64,000 nucleotides of DNA from positions 45,507,442-45,571,441 of the forward strand of contig NC_083602.1 of assembly GCF_029168945.1 (NCBI RefSeq), read 5' to 3'. Position numbers and translations under genes: made by a program. Under the pieces are notes generated by a model. It was not told the origin of the DNA and searched no databases. It saw only the letters and a program-made list of their open reading frames with translations. Source of the DNA: Cannabis sativa. Its lineage: Eukaryota; Streptophyta; Magnoliopsida; Rosales; Cannabaceae. Positions 10,085 to 21,212 of this stretch are shown here, in pieces. Every line of letters begins with the position of its first letter. The first letter of the stretch is position 1.

Positions 10085-12387
10085 GTTAATGTAATACCCG
10101 AAATTAAGAAAAGGATTAGCAAAACCCTAATTATATAATTATGAATAATTGAGGAATTATATTATTATATAGTTCAATATATGTGAATTAATATAAATTT
10201 TAATATGTTAAGACCCCATTGGTGAGCAAGGGGCATTTTGGTAATTATGACCCGAGAAGGGTAAAACGATGGGATTAATTTAATTACGTGCTTAATAGAA
10301 CTATATTATTATATAGTATGCCTGTGTTGTCTTTTCAGATATGTTCTGACGGGTTGGCGCGGTATAGTCACAACCGGGTATTTCGGGCCGAACGGGATTC
10401 GGGCCCGAAATGCAAATTGGATTAAATTATTTGGCATTTTAATGTTGGTGAATAATCTGAAATTAATTGGGTTTTAATTGTGCATGAAATGCCATTTTTG
10501 CCCTTGTATGTTAAAGTGAATGTTAATTGGCCCTAAGGGCATTTTGGTCATTTGACCTCTTTCTATTACATTTGGAAAAATGAATTTTATTAAGAAAAAT
10601 CAAAGTAAATTCTGGGTTATTCCTCTTCTTCACCCGACCTCTCTCTCTCTCTCTCTAGCTCTTTGAATTTTGAAAATTTCTTTGGTGAATTGCTTGGGTT
10701 TAGCTTGAAATTGAAGTGAAAGTGTTGGTGATTCTTGTGCTAGCCCTTAAAGTGATTCTTGAGGTAGCTTTTATAACTCTAATTCCTTTTATGTTGCTGG
10801 TATTAATTGTTGAAAAAGCATGTTGGGATTTTGAATTTGCATGTTCTTGATGATGATGATGATAGGTTTCATGATAGAGGTTTCTTTGATTGGTTTGAGT
10901 ATGTTATGCTTAGATCTTTAAGGTTGTGCTTGGTTGGGCTCTAGATGGAATTTTAGGGCAGTTCTCTTGTGTTTAATTCTGGTTATTTCTTGTGATTGAT
11001 TGCTGGAAATTAATTGAGAAACTTGACTTTGAAGTTCTTGAGTATGAGCTTGATGTTTGATTAGTTGAAGCATGAGTTATGTGATTATTTACAATCTGAA
11101 TTTTTGGTTTAGTATGGGATTTTGATGCATGAAATAGGTTATTTTGACCCCTTAATAATTGCTAGCAACCCTATTTGATGATTTGAGAGTTTGGTTATGA
11201 ATTGGGGTGATTTGGATGAATTTTGGGCATGAAAATCGTTGCTGGTTTTTGAACCCAGGTGCCGCGGCATGGTATTTAGCATGCCGCGGCGCGCCCATTT
11301 CTTTCTGGGCAGACCCTTTTTGTAAACTTCAAATGGCCATAACTTTGTGATCCGGACTCCGATTTGGGAGTTCTATATACCGTTGGAAAGCTCTTTTCGA
11401 GCTCAATCTCAATATGTGAATTTTAAATGCCATATGAATATTTTATGAAAATGAAATCAGGGGTTAACCCTATTTGTGAAATCCCGGATTGTGTGACTAG
11501 GATTACCGGCACCTGATCAGGAGCACCCGGGGATTTGGAATCTCTGTCATTGCGGGACATCAGGTAAGACAGTAGTTTGCACGTAGAGTATGCGCAGTGG
11601 CGCTTATGTGATTATGATATATGTGCGTTATTGTAACCGGGATTAGGGTTATTACCCTAATAGGAACGGTTTGTTAGCCTAGGGTTATTACCCTAGTGGA
11701 ATATGTGTATAAATGCCATGCATGTTAATTGAAATGAAATTTAAGGATTATGCGCTCAAGGCATAATCAGGTTGGACTCGGTACTCATAACCGAGATGAA
11801 CTACTTCTAAGGCCTTAATGTATATAGACGTGTGAGAGCAACACGTGGGTCTACGTCACGTAGATTTAATTTGATGTGTGAGCGCAACACATAGGTCTAC
11901 GCCACGTAGACATAAATGGGCAAGCTGATATAGTGATCAGGTCTGTGCTATACAGACATATATGTGAATGAGCATAATATATTTGATATGATTTATACTG
12001 TCTTGCTGGGCTTGGCTCACGGGTGCTCTACTGTGCAGGAAAGGGTAAGGTAATAGCTGATCAGCCATGAGTTTCAGGAGCAGACGAAGAATGTACATGT
12101 TCACGCCACTTCAGACCAAGCGGGTTATGGGTCTAGCAGTGTTGACTTTTGTATTCTGTTTTGCCGCTTAGGTCGGCTAGTAATAAAGAACTTGTAATAA
12201 TTTTGTAAATATTTTTGGGATCCCAACTATGTTTGAAAAGTTTAAATATATTACAAGTTTATTTTCAGTCTGTTTAATATAAAAGTTTAAATTATGCACT
12301 GTTTTTAATTAGTAATCCCGGTTAGGGGATTAGGGTTTCATAATCATTTTGGGTAGCGTGCCTAATTATTTAGGGCGTTACAGTTAA
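10085..12387 (+). mobile_element. Solo LTR of a Tekay/Del-like chromovirus, with target-site duplication
   Basis: TGTAATACCCG...GGGCGTTACA (10090-12382, 2293 bp) is flanked by the exact 5-base duplication GTTAA (10085-10089 and 12383-12387). No internal region is present, so it formed by recombination between two LTRs. Ends and several internal phrases resemble the LTRs of the chromovirus at 28298-37649 (about 2276 bp), including a CT-rich tract and a block near 12180 matching GTAAATA and GGGATCCC phrases there. The orientation is plus. Confidence 0.9.
11261..11290. repeat. Perfect GC-rich hairpin in the solo LTR
   Basis: GCCGCGGCATG, an 8-base AT-rich loop, then CATGCCGCGGC: an 11-bp perfect stem in an otherwise AT-rich LTR. 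Confidence 0.9.
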
Positions 12388-13748
12388 GATATTATAAACT
12401 TACCGTTATATCTTTCCAAGTCAATATCAGTAGTTGATCTTAAGATTAAAAGAATCTAAATTCTGATATGCTTAGACTCAACTCAGGAGTACTATTCATG
12501 TTCTTTGATTTATTAGTTAAGCCTACTTTTGGGTCAGGGTGATACGTATATTTTGGGAACATGATAGTATGATTGAGTGGGAGTGCTGAACATAAATAGA
12601 GAATCTATAGCTTCTACTGGTGTATAAAAGTCAAGTGATGATTCCCTTCGAGCTTAGCTAAATAGAAGTAAATGGATGAGCTCTTGTTTAAGTGACTAAT
12701 TCTGAGATCACTAAACATCATTTACAGGTAGCTAAGTGTTTTAAGGGGCAAAATACGTTGAGGGGTGAGAACGGTAAAATTATCCCATCTCGATGTAAAT
12801 CATCTATATAGAGGATCTTTGATCACAATAAGATTATAACAATGGTTAAATGAGATAGCATATCTATATCGTGGAACATATAATATGCTCTATATAAGTC
12901 TGAGAGTGCAATTCTAAGTTCTAAGAGTGGATTCAACGAAGAATTAATAAGTAGGAATTTACTTAGTAAATTCGGTTCACTTATTGGAAGCTGAGCATAT
13001 AGATCCATGGTCCCCATTCTAGTTGAGATTATACTGCTTGTAAGACTCAATAATTGATTTGTGATTAATCAATTATAATTCTAAAGTTAGACTATGTCTG
13101 ATTTGTGAATTTTCACTAAGTAGGGGCAAAATTGTAAAGAAAAGAGATTCTAGTTTTATTTATTTATTAATAGACTTTATATGTCTAATGAATAATTAAA
13201 CTAAATGACAATATTATTTAATAATCTATTTTAGTTATTAAATAATTAGTTTTGGCATTTAAATGGTTAGAATTGTAAAATTGGCGTTTTTGAGAAAATA
13301 AAAATAAAATTTGTGAAAACTGCAAAATCCAAGTAAGGCCCATTAACACCTATGGTCGGCCACTTGGATAGGTTTTTCAAATGGATATTTTCATTATTTT
13401 AATGCCAAATAATTCCTAACCTAAACCTAGTAGTTGCCTATAAATAGAAAGTGGTGGCTCAGTCAAATCACAACTTTTCATAATCTTTTCTGTCAAAAAA
13501 TTCTCTCTTCAGAAAAACTGATCCTTCCCTTTCTCTTCTATAGCCGAACCTACCCTCTCTCTTTTCTTCTTCATAAATTTCGAACCTTAGTGATAGAGTA
13601 AGTGCCCACACACAGCAAGTGGTACCTCAATCATAGATTGGAAGACTGTGAAGGATCACACACAAAGAGAAGGACATTCGGGCTCAGATCTTGATAATAC
13701 TCTGCGAGAGAAAGGATACAAGGGTTAGAGATCTGAGTGGAAGGAGAC

Positions 13749-14021
13749 ATTATTTCGCTGCCATCAATGTAAGGTTTTCTTAACTTTATATGTGTTTATT
13801 TATCGTCTTAGAAAGTTCATATTTAGGGTGTTAAACAACATACTTGTGAGTAGATGTAAGATCCTGGTAAAATAAATTGCAACAACGTATTATTCCGCTA
13901 CAACCAATGTAAGGTTCCTAAACTTTATATGTGTTTATTATCGTTTTAGAAGTTCATATTTAGGGTGTTAAAAATTATACTTGTGAGTAGATCTAAGATC
14001 CTGGTAAAATAAATTCCAATA
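13749..14021 (+). repeat. Tandem duplication of the C1 LTR end
   Basis: The last 140 or so bases of the LTR are present twice (13749-13884 and 13889-14021; TATTTCGC at 13751 pairs with TATTCCGC at 13891). The first copy ends TTGCAACA, a normal LTR terminus; the second ends CCAATA and is the one next to the primer-binding site. The copies have diverged by several bases. Confidence 0.85.
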
Positions 14022-14023
14022 AT

Positions 14024-14035
14024 TGGTATCATAGC
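14024..14035 (+). other. C1 primer-binding site
   Basis: TGGTATCATAGC is one base from TGGTATCAGAGC, the standard complement of the initiator-Met tRNA 3' end used by copia elements. In C2 the same site reads TGGTACCAGAGC (23058-23069). Confidence 0.8.
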
Positions 14036-14280
14036 CATGGTAATTGATTGCTTGCAAGAAATTTGGACTTAAAACGATTTGTGTGTGATTTGGATGGTTT
14101 CATGTTGACCTGTGTTATATGATGATTGATTGATGTTTGTGAGATTTTGTGAAACATAATTGAATTTTCGTTTCTGGAATTATTTTTATTGGATAGTTTA
14201 CAAAAAATTAAGCAATTAACTTTTTTACAGAACTTAATTTCGATTTTATTTGAATTAGTTATGAATTTTTGAAAATAAAA

Positions 14281-14490
14281 ACAAATCAGGGTGTCATCAC
14301 CCCATTCACGCGCGCGGATTGCCCTATTTTTCTCGGCTGCACGCGCTCAGACACGCACATGACCGAGAAACCTCGGTCTGGAAGTGCTGGGATGTCTGAA
14401 GACCACCTGGGCGTGCGCGGAGAGGCTGCTTGCAGCCTCCTGCGCCGTGTCCACTTTGTCAAGCCCCCCTCTTCGTGCGTGTGGACAAAT
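14281..14490 (+). other. GC-rich insert with two perfect hairpins in the C1 leader
   Basis: A sharply GC-rich block in an AT-rich leader. It contains GACCGAG-AAAC-CTCGGTC (14361-14378) and GAGGCTGC-TT-GCAGCCTC (14422-14439). C2 and C3 have unrelated GC-rich, palindrome-bearing sequence at the same place in their leaders. Confidence 0.8.
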
Positions 14491-15619
14491 TGAATACTGT
14501 TCGTACCACTTACAATTTTTTTCGTTTTCTTCGATTTTTCATGCTATTTCATGGAATTAACTTTCGATTTTTTGTATAGTTTTGTATTTTTATTTTTATT
14601 TTTCATATTTCAAATCTAATTATCAGAAATAAATTAATTTGAATTATTTTTAAATTAATTTAAGATATTAGTGTAATTTGAACTTGAAAATCGGTAAAAA
14701 CTATCTTTTTGCTTAATTTTTTTTATCTTATTTTTAAATTTGACTATTTTATCTTATTTTTAAATTTAAGGTCAGATATTAATATATTTTTTTTAAATTA
14801 TTCTATTTTTTTTTTTAAATAATTTGACCTTATTTAAATTTAAAATAAGATTTCTATAATCATGATATTTTGAAAATAAATAAGATATTTTGCTAACTTT
14901 TAAATTTTTTTTTTTATCTTTTTTATTTAAATTAAATTATAAAATCAAAAAAGAATATTTAATTATCAATTTTTTTTATTGAATATTAAAATAGCATGAA
15001 ATTTAAAAGATGGTTAGCAAATTTTGAAATGATATTTAGGTTAGTTGAAACCTAATTTTTCAAAATTGTAAGTTTAAATTTTAATTTTTTTATCTATTTT
15101 TTTTAAAGAAAAAACCGAAAATATTTTTTTTTATAATTATTATTTTCGAAATATTTTAATTAATTTAAAATGAAATTAATCCTACATCCAACTATCCAAT
15201 TCAACTTGTTGCAGGAGTATGTGTTTTAGCTTGTATGTAAGTTTTATAAAACCTATTATTGCTTGATCTAAATTGCCATGGTTAACTTGTTGACAGATCC
15301 AATGATCTGATTTTAACCCACGGTTCAATTGTCAATAGGTCAAGTAAATAATTTGTAACAGGTAAATTTTACATTCTTCTTTCATCTGTGTATGACCTAG
15401 TACCATGATAGGATCCATCCAAATCTGTGTGCCTGTGTGAGCCTATATGTTTACTTTCGTTATGGATGCATATAGGTTGTTCATTTTTTTCAATGAACTA
15501 GGTTGCTAAATGAAATGTCACACCATGATAGATTTTATTTAGGCCCATTTAGTTTTTGGGCCTATTCAATTAATAACAGTTGTTCATTTTAAGGTTAAAT
15601 TCCTCTCTTTTGGACCTTG

Positions 15620-15679
15620 TGTGAGAGTTGGGGGCCAATAGAAGTGGGTACGACATTCTGAACCCAGCTCCCCCTCACA
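15620..15679 (+). other. Conserved three-tier stem-loop in the C1 leader
   Basis: The pairing arms nest in order TGTGA, GGGGG, TGGGT, loop ACGACATTCTGA, ACCCA, CCCCC, TCACA. The same arrangement, with the loop almost unchanged, is found in C2 (24635-24693) and C3 (45571-45631, minus strand). No protein is coded. A packaging or dimerisation signal is one possibility. Confidence 0.75.
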
Positions 15680-17438
15680 TAAACTACCCAAACTGTGAAG
15701 GCCCATTTGCCTGATTTGGACAACTGTACTAGGTTAATTAAATTATTTTAACCTAATAAAATTGATTAGCAACATAATTAACTTTTAAAATATCTGAAAT
15801 CATTTTTCATTTTAATATTTTAAAGTTAATTTTAAGAAAAACACTCTTAGTTTAATGAAATTATTTCTAGATAAGCTATCTGTATTTTTCTTGTATTTAA
15901 TTAAATAAAAAATTATAACTAACTAGATTCTTTCTGAAACTTATTTCATTAAATATTCCTATTTAAGTTATAAATTAATTATTTCTAACTAATTTTTCAT
16001 ATCAACTTAAATTTGAATATCTTTTGAATTTTAAAATTAAGTTGAGGAATTTTAGGAATTGGTTATTGAAGATTCTTAAGATATTTTTTTTAAGTTTTTT
16101 TTTTTTAAATTCATAAAATCAACTTAAAAATGGAATATTTTAAAATTAGTTGGTTACAATTTAATTGAAAAATATTTAAGTTGAATTTTTTAGATTTTTT
16201 CTATAACAACTTAAATTAGTTTCTTTTTCAAATTTTAGAAAAACACTTAGTTAAATTGAAATATATTCTAGATATTTCTAGTACTAGTTATTTTTTCTAA
16301 TATTAAATTAGGAAAATATTTTAGATTGTAAAATTAATTGTTTAATAATTAATTTTGGTACAATTTAAGTTAAGCATATTTTCCTAGTATTAAACTAGAA
16401 TTAATAATTAAGTCTCCTCTATACTTAATTATTTATTTCTTGAATTTAATACATTTAATTAAATTAAAAATTTCAATATTTAAGTTGATTTTCATCATGA
16501 TACTTAAATATTATTATTTTCATGTTATTTCATTAAAATAGAAAATTATTTTAAGTTGGAATTTTTCTTTTAAATTTCATAACAGCTTAAATTTGAATAA
16601 TTTTCAAATTTTTTTTATTAATCAATTTTTTTTTTCGAAATTGCATTTAATTATGCAAGATATTTTTGATTTTTTTTCTTGAAAAATAGATTAAAGTTGT
16701 AAATTAATTATTTTAATTAATTTGGAACCAACTTAAATCAATGATTTTTTCATTTATTTATTAATGACTAAATATATTATAATCAGAAATTGAATTATTA
16801 GTCAAAAAAAAATCTAGATAGATATTTTTTTTTTGCTTGAAGTATTTTTTCTAGTAATGTTTAATTTATTTTATTTTAAAGCATTTTGAAAATTGTATAA
16901 TAATATACTTTAATTTTTCAAAATGCAATATATATTTATAGAAAATTAAATTTGAGTTGCAAATTAATTTAAATTAATACAACTTAAATGAAATAATTTT
17001 CTTAATATTTATTGAAAAATTACTACTAAGATGGAAATAATTCATTTTTCTTTTATATCCATCTAAGTATAATTTTATAAATATTAAATGAAATTTTATT
17101 TAGAATTTTATTCTAAATTAGAAATTTTAATTAAATAAATATATATATTCAAAATAAATAGATTTAAATAAATAATAGAAGAAAATACATTTTAAATAAT
17201 GAGCTTTATTATTATTAGGATATTCGATCTCAATTGTTGGTTTTATATAGCTATTGTTTTAGTGAGTAATCCTCCCTAATGGAGGAACGTTCATTTGCAA
17301 GTTAGCATCGTAGAATCTCGAAAGATAAGTATTATTTGTAAGTGTTTTATAATAGTATTGATCACCCTAATGGTGGCAACTTTATAAGACTTACAAAAGT
17401 ATGAAACAATGGTGGGAGCTCATGAAATAGGAATGACC

Positions 17439-17574
17439 TTGACTCTCGCCTAAACGGGACAACGTCAGATTCTTTTTTCGATCGAATAAAAGGTTGCTAG
17501 AATGCTTATCATTTTAGATGAGCTGACAACTCTATTCAATGGATGGTAGCTTTGACTCTCGCCTAAACGGGACA
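17439..17574 (+). repeat. Twin copies of a conserved leader motif
   Basis: CTCTCGCCTAAACGGGAC with flanking TTGA and A occurs at 17439-17461 and again at 17552-17574, exact over 23 bases. Both copies recur with the same spacing in C2 (26208-26230, 26320-26342) and, mildly mutated, in C3 on the minus strand (44013-43991, 43900-43878). Confidence 0.9.
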
Positions 17575-17737
17575 CTGATATCAGTTTGTTGAAAACCTTG
17601 GAAATTATTTAGGATTGTATGTTTTAGTATTTTCACTTGTCATTCCTACTTGTTATGTGCTAATAATTTCTGAATGAGATTTTGTGTAAAACCATAATTG
17701 ATTTGTATTTATTGTTTTTGTAGTATCCTATATAGCC

Positions 17738-18616
17738 ATGGCCAATCCCATGTTATCACTATTGACTGATAATAAGCTAAATATATCTAACTTCCCTAAA
17801 TGGAAAGAGAACATTAATATTGCTCTCATAGGTGAAAGTGCCCTGTTTGTGTTAACTGAGCCGTCTCTTGAACAGCCGGGTGACAATGCAACTAGAGCTG
17901 TTAAAAAGAAGTTCGAGCGTTGGCAGAATGCTAACAACAAAGCTCGATACTTCATGCTTTCCAGCATGGTTAACACCTTGAAAACAAGGTTTGCAAACAC
18001 TGTCACGGCTGCAGATATCATGACGAAGTTAACTGAGCTATTCGGAATGGCATCAATTCAATCTTGCTTTGACGCGACAAAGAAATTTATCAATGCACGG
18101 ATGGAACCCCATCAGAATGTGCGTGATCACCTTCTCCAGATGGCAAGTTATTTCCAAGAAGCCCAGAATCATGGAGCTGAAATGGATCAGACAACTCAAG
18201 TGAGTCTTATCTTGAATAGTCTGACTCCATCTTTTCTGCCCTATACATCAAATTATGCCATGAATAAGAAGGAACAAGACTTTCACACGTTAGTCAATGA
18301 CCTTCAGACATATGAAAATTTGATTGGAGGACCCAAGAAGAAAGGCAATAAACCTCATAATTCTGGAAATGGTAATGGGACGATTAAAGCTGAGGCAAAC
18401 ATTGCCTCTACTTCCAGACCTAAGACAAAGAAGAAGTGGAAAAATAGCAAGAAGCCTGTTCAAGCTGTGAAAACAGTTAAAAAGAAAAAGGCTGCTACTC
18501 CTGGTGATACACTAAAAGGAAAGTATTTCTACTGCAATGTAAAAGGCCATTGGAAACCCCAATGTCCTAAACATCTTGCAAAGAAACAAGGTATTTCTTT
18601 TCCTATAAACCGATGA
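17738..18616 (+). CDS. gag: C1 Gag (copia type, UBN2/retrotran_gag family)
   Basis: An open frame of 292 codons starts at ATG 17738 in a good plant context (GCCATGGCC). Residues 1-45 (NKLNISNFPKWKENINIAL around position 12) and the following YXXW-like and MLSSM blocks match the copia Gag core. Residues about 100-195 continue the UBN2-like domain; the C-terminal third is Lys-rich. A zinc knuckle near residue 268 reads YFYCNVKGHWKPQC: the first Cys of the CX2CX4HX4C motif is Tyr, probably from a G-to-A change, so zinc binding is likely lost. It would form the virus-like particle. No protease or pol follows. This is the only long readable gene in the family here. Confidence 0.8.
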   Translation: MANPMLSLLTDNKLNISNFPKWKENINIALIGESALFVLTEPSLEQPGDNATRAVKKKFERWQNANNKARYFMLSSMVNTLKTRFANTVTAADIMTKLTELFGMASIQSCFDATKKFINARMEPHQNVRDHLLQMASYFQEAQNHGAEMDQTTQVSLILNSLTPSFLPYTSNYAMNKKEQDFHTLVNDLQTYENLIGGPKKKGNKPHNSGNGNGTIKAEANIASTSRPKTKKKWKNSKKPVQAVKTVKKKKAATPGDTLKGKYFYCNVKGHWKPQCPKHLAKKQGISFPINR

Positions 18617-20454
18617 GTTTTAGTGAATTATTATCCATTTGAATCATTAATTCTAGACCTACTAACCATGTTTATTTGTTTTTCCTTCTTATTACAGCCC
18701 AAGCTTCTTGAACTCGGATGCTATCTTAGCGAGTTGAATCGGAAAGCTAGACATAGGGGTGGAATTCGTCCAAGATAAAGATGAAGCTCGTTTTTTTATT
18801 TATTTTTGAATTAATTGTTTTAGTTTCAGAACAATTTGGATTTCAATTATTAGGTTGGGATTTTATTCCCTATTTTTTATATTGTTGCAAACAATTCCTT
18901 TAATTTTGGAAGATTTATAATAAAGTTTTCTATTTTGGAGATAAATTGCAATTTATGAATTGAGCTTCATTTACTTTATCTTGTGTAACCAATACCAATT
19001 ATATTTATATGTTTTAATTGTATGTGTATGTGTTTTTTATTATTGATACAAATTCTATAGTATCTCAAACTCTTCAAAGAGTTAATACTACATAAACACT
19101 TAGAATTACTTTTCTATGTTTATGAATAATTGTTAATTCCAAAACAATTGTTAAGAATTTGTTTAATAAAAAGATCTTTTGATCTAATAGGGGTGGAGAA
19201 AAAGTTAAGAATAATATGCAGTTCAATGATCTTTTATATCTATTGAACTCTGGATTATATTCGAAACTCCACATAATCTCTATAACACTTAGAGAACCGT
19301 GATCTCTATATCCCTTAGGGGTGGATCATAATCTCTATATACTTAGGGGTGGACTATATACCACAGTAGTCTTTGTGACACATAATTTTAAACATGGAAG
19401 TAATATAATGAATTAGCAATTATCAGAATAAATTCTTGATCTTGATTATATGTTCCAGTTTATATTTACTGCTGTAATAGATAATTGATACCAATAAAGT
19501 TCTTTGACAAGGTATCACACTACCTTAATTGAGTGGGAGAATTTTAAAATTCTTCACCCATCTTTATTTGGTTGACACTTGTTATAGGAACTTAAGAACA
19601 CTACCGAGAAAGTAAATCTAACCATTCATGTGGATAGAAATAACTTATCAGTATTATGAGAATAAGATAGAAGAATTCTTGCATAGTCTATTCGAATGAC
19701 TTGCAAAGATTTCTAATACTCATAAAAATTTTATGGTATCTTAATTTGATTACTTTCTCTAGCAAGTATTTTTCATTTCAAATACTAGATTGCTATGTTG
19801 ATGACTTAGTCTTAAAGAAACTTACAGTTTCAGACTAAGATGATATCCCACAACTAGATATCCCTCAAAACAATAGTAAGAGGTTAAATGTATATTTTAA
19901 CCAGACACCTACTGTTGAGTGGGAGCCATCTGAGATGTAATCAAATAAGGAAAATTAGGGGACAGTCAAGAAAGATTTATGAAAGTGACCTATATGTTAG
20001 TGATCCTTGTATCTACACCAACTCATATATTAGTGATCCTTGTATCTACACCAACTCATTAAGAATTCGAGATGGTGATTACTCTTGGGGTGGAGGAGTT
20101 ATTCTAGAAGAGTGTAAAAACCCATATATAATAATTCCAACTCCATCAGTGAAGAGATATAACTTTGTAAATTTGAAATTACCAGAAAGTTATTCAACTG
20201 AAGAAAATTCTACACTGTAATATCTCGGTTCCAATCTTTAAAGTATGAGAGGTATGTCTTCTATTTATTCAGATGTACTTAATAAGCAGTAAAGATTTCA
20301 GTATCCCTTGATGAGTAAAGAATATAATAAAGGATGTTGCATAATGTTTTATGAACTTGGTTCCAGAAATTTGGGTTGAGTCAAATATACTACACTTGAT
20401 CTGAAGATCAAGACAACAAATTGATTGGAATGCACAACTTGTTTTATGTTAGTG
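18617..20454 (+). other. Decayed region between C1 gag and 3' LTR
   Basis: No open reading frame of note. A phrase at 19188-19205 (AATAGGGGTGGAGAAAAAG) matches the copia integrase RSDRGGE region seen better in C2 (27418) and C3 (about 42655, minus strand), with Asp apparently changed to Asn. A 36-base near-perfect tandem duplication is visible at 19998-20070 (GTTAGTGATCCTTGTATCTA). This is probably a gutted pol. Confidence 0.55.
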
Positions 20455-21212
20455 CAAGTGGGAGTTTGTTGGGTTTTATGCCCTAAATAAAACCCATTAC
20501 AATCTAACCTGATTTGTTATCAATAAGAGAATTAGAAGTGATTTATGTTGACATGTAGTTTTCATGCTTATGGTTTAATATATGCACAAAATCTGTTAAG
20601 TCCAGAACATATATTCATTCACAATTACAGTGATGTCAACATAGTGGAATGTGATTGTGATTATATGATTCAAAAGACTAAGTCCCTGTTTCATCAGTGC
20701 TTTGGATTTACACTGTTGTGATAATCAACGATGAAGTATACTTACACTTTGCATAAGTGTAATGTTCTTTCCAGAACATTGGCAAAGTATACTAGTTTCG
20801 AATGTATGCAGTATACATTGGACTGGACCGATATTGATCTTAGTTAAGATATTATAATACTTACTGTTGTATCTTTCCAAGTCAATATCACTAGTTGATC
20901 TTAGATCAAAAGGTCTAAATCCTGATATGCTTATGCTCAATCTCAGGAGTGCTATTCATGTTCTTTGATTTGTTAGTTAAGTCTACTTTTGGGTCAGGGT
21001 GATACGTATATTTTGGGAACATGATAGTATGATTGAGTGGGAGCGCTAAACATAAATATGGAATCTATAGCTTCTATAGGTGTTTAGAAGTCAAGTGATG
21101 ATTTCCTTCGAGCTTAGTTAAATAGAAGTAAATAGAAGAGCTCTTATTTCAGTGATTATATTTTAGTGCACTAAAACATCATTTATAGGTAGCTAAGTGT
21201 TTTAAGGAGCAA
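20455..21212 (+). repeat. C1 polypurine tract and partial 3' LTR
   Basis: AAGTGGGAGTTT (20455-20466) precedes TGTTGGGTTTTATGCCC (LTR start, 20467). The LTR runs 746 bases and then switches, at about 21212, to position 65 or so of another copy of the same LTR. Confidence 0.8.

Larger units (their letters stand above)
9917..14021 (+). repeat. C1 5' LTR, 5'-truncated and split by a solo LTR
   Basis: LTR sequence matching 20681 onward begins at 9917 (CTAAGTCCCTGTTTCATCA), so about the first 210 bases are missing. The LTR is interrupted at 10090-12382 and resumes after the duplicated GTTAA. A TATA box (TATAAATA) is at 13439-13446. The LTR end is duplicated: see 13749-14021. The copia LTR start TGTTGGGTTTT is seen only in the other copies (20467, 28131). 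Confidence 0.8.
14036..17737 (+). other. C1 long AT-rich leader (5' untranslated region)
   Basis: There are 3.7 kb between the primer-binding site and gag, far longer than usual for copia elements. Most is AT-rich without coding potential. Landmarks: a GC-rich island at 14281-14490 with two perfect hairpins, a conserved stem-loop at 15620-15679, a possible splice donor (CAG/GTAAAT at 15361/15362), twin motifs at 17439 and 17552, and a possible splice acceptor (TTTTTGTAG, ending 17723) just before the gag ATG. Confidence 0.7.
9917..21212 (+). mobile_element. C1: gag-only Ty1/copia-type element with a very long leader
   Basis: Reading left to right: a 5'-truncated LTR (9917-14021) interrupted by a solo LTR, an initiator-Met-type primer-binding site, a 3.7 kb AT-rich leader, a gag gene (17738-18616), 1.8 kb of decayed sequence, a polypurine tract and the first 746 bases of the 3' LTR. 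Only Gag is coded; protease, integrase and RT are not readable, so it fits the class of terminal-repeat elements with GAG only. The same family recurs as C2 (21213-27797), C4 (28131) and C3 (minus strand, from 37650). Confidence 0.8.

Noticed and set aside
14022..14036. tRNA-like sequence near the LTR ends
   Set aside because: It is the primer-binding site complementary to the initiator-Met tRNA; no cloverleaf can be formed here.
14269..14493. A 74-codon frame in the C1 GC-rich island
   Set aside because: Created by the GC-rich insert; composition and hairpins explain it, and C2 and C3 have no equivalent frame.
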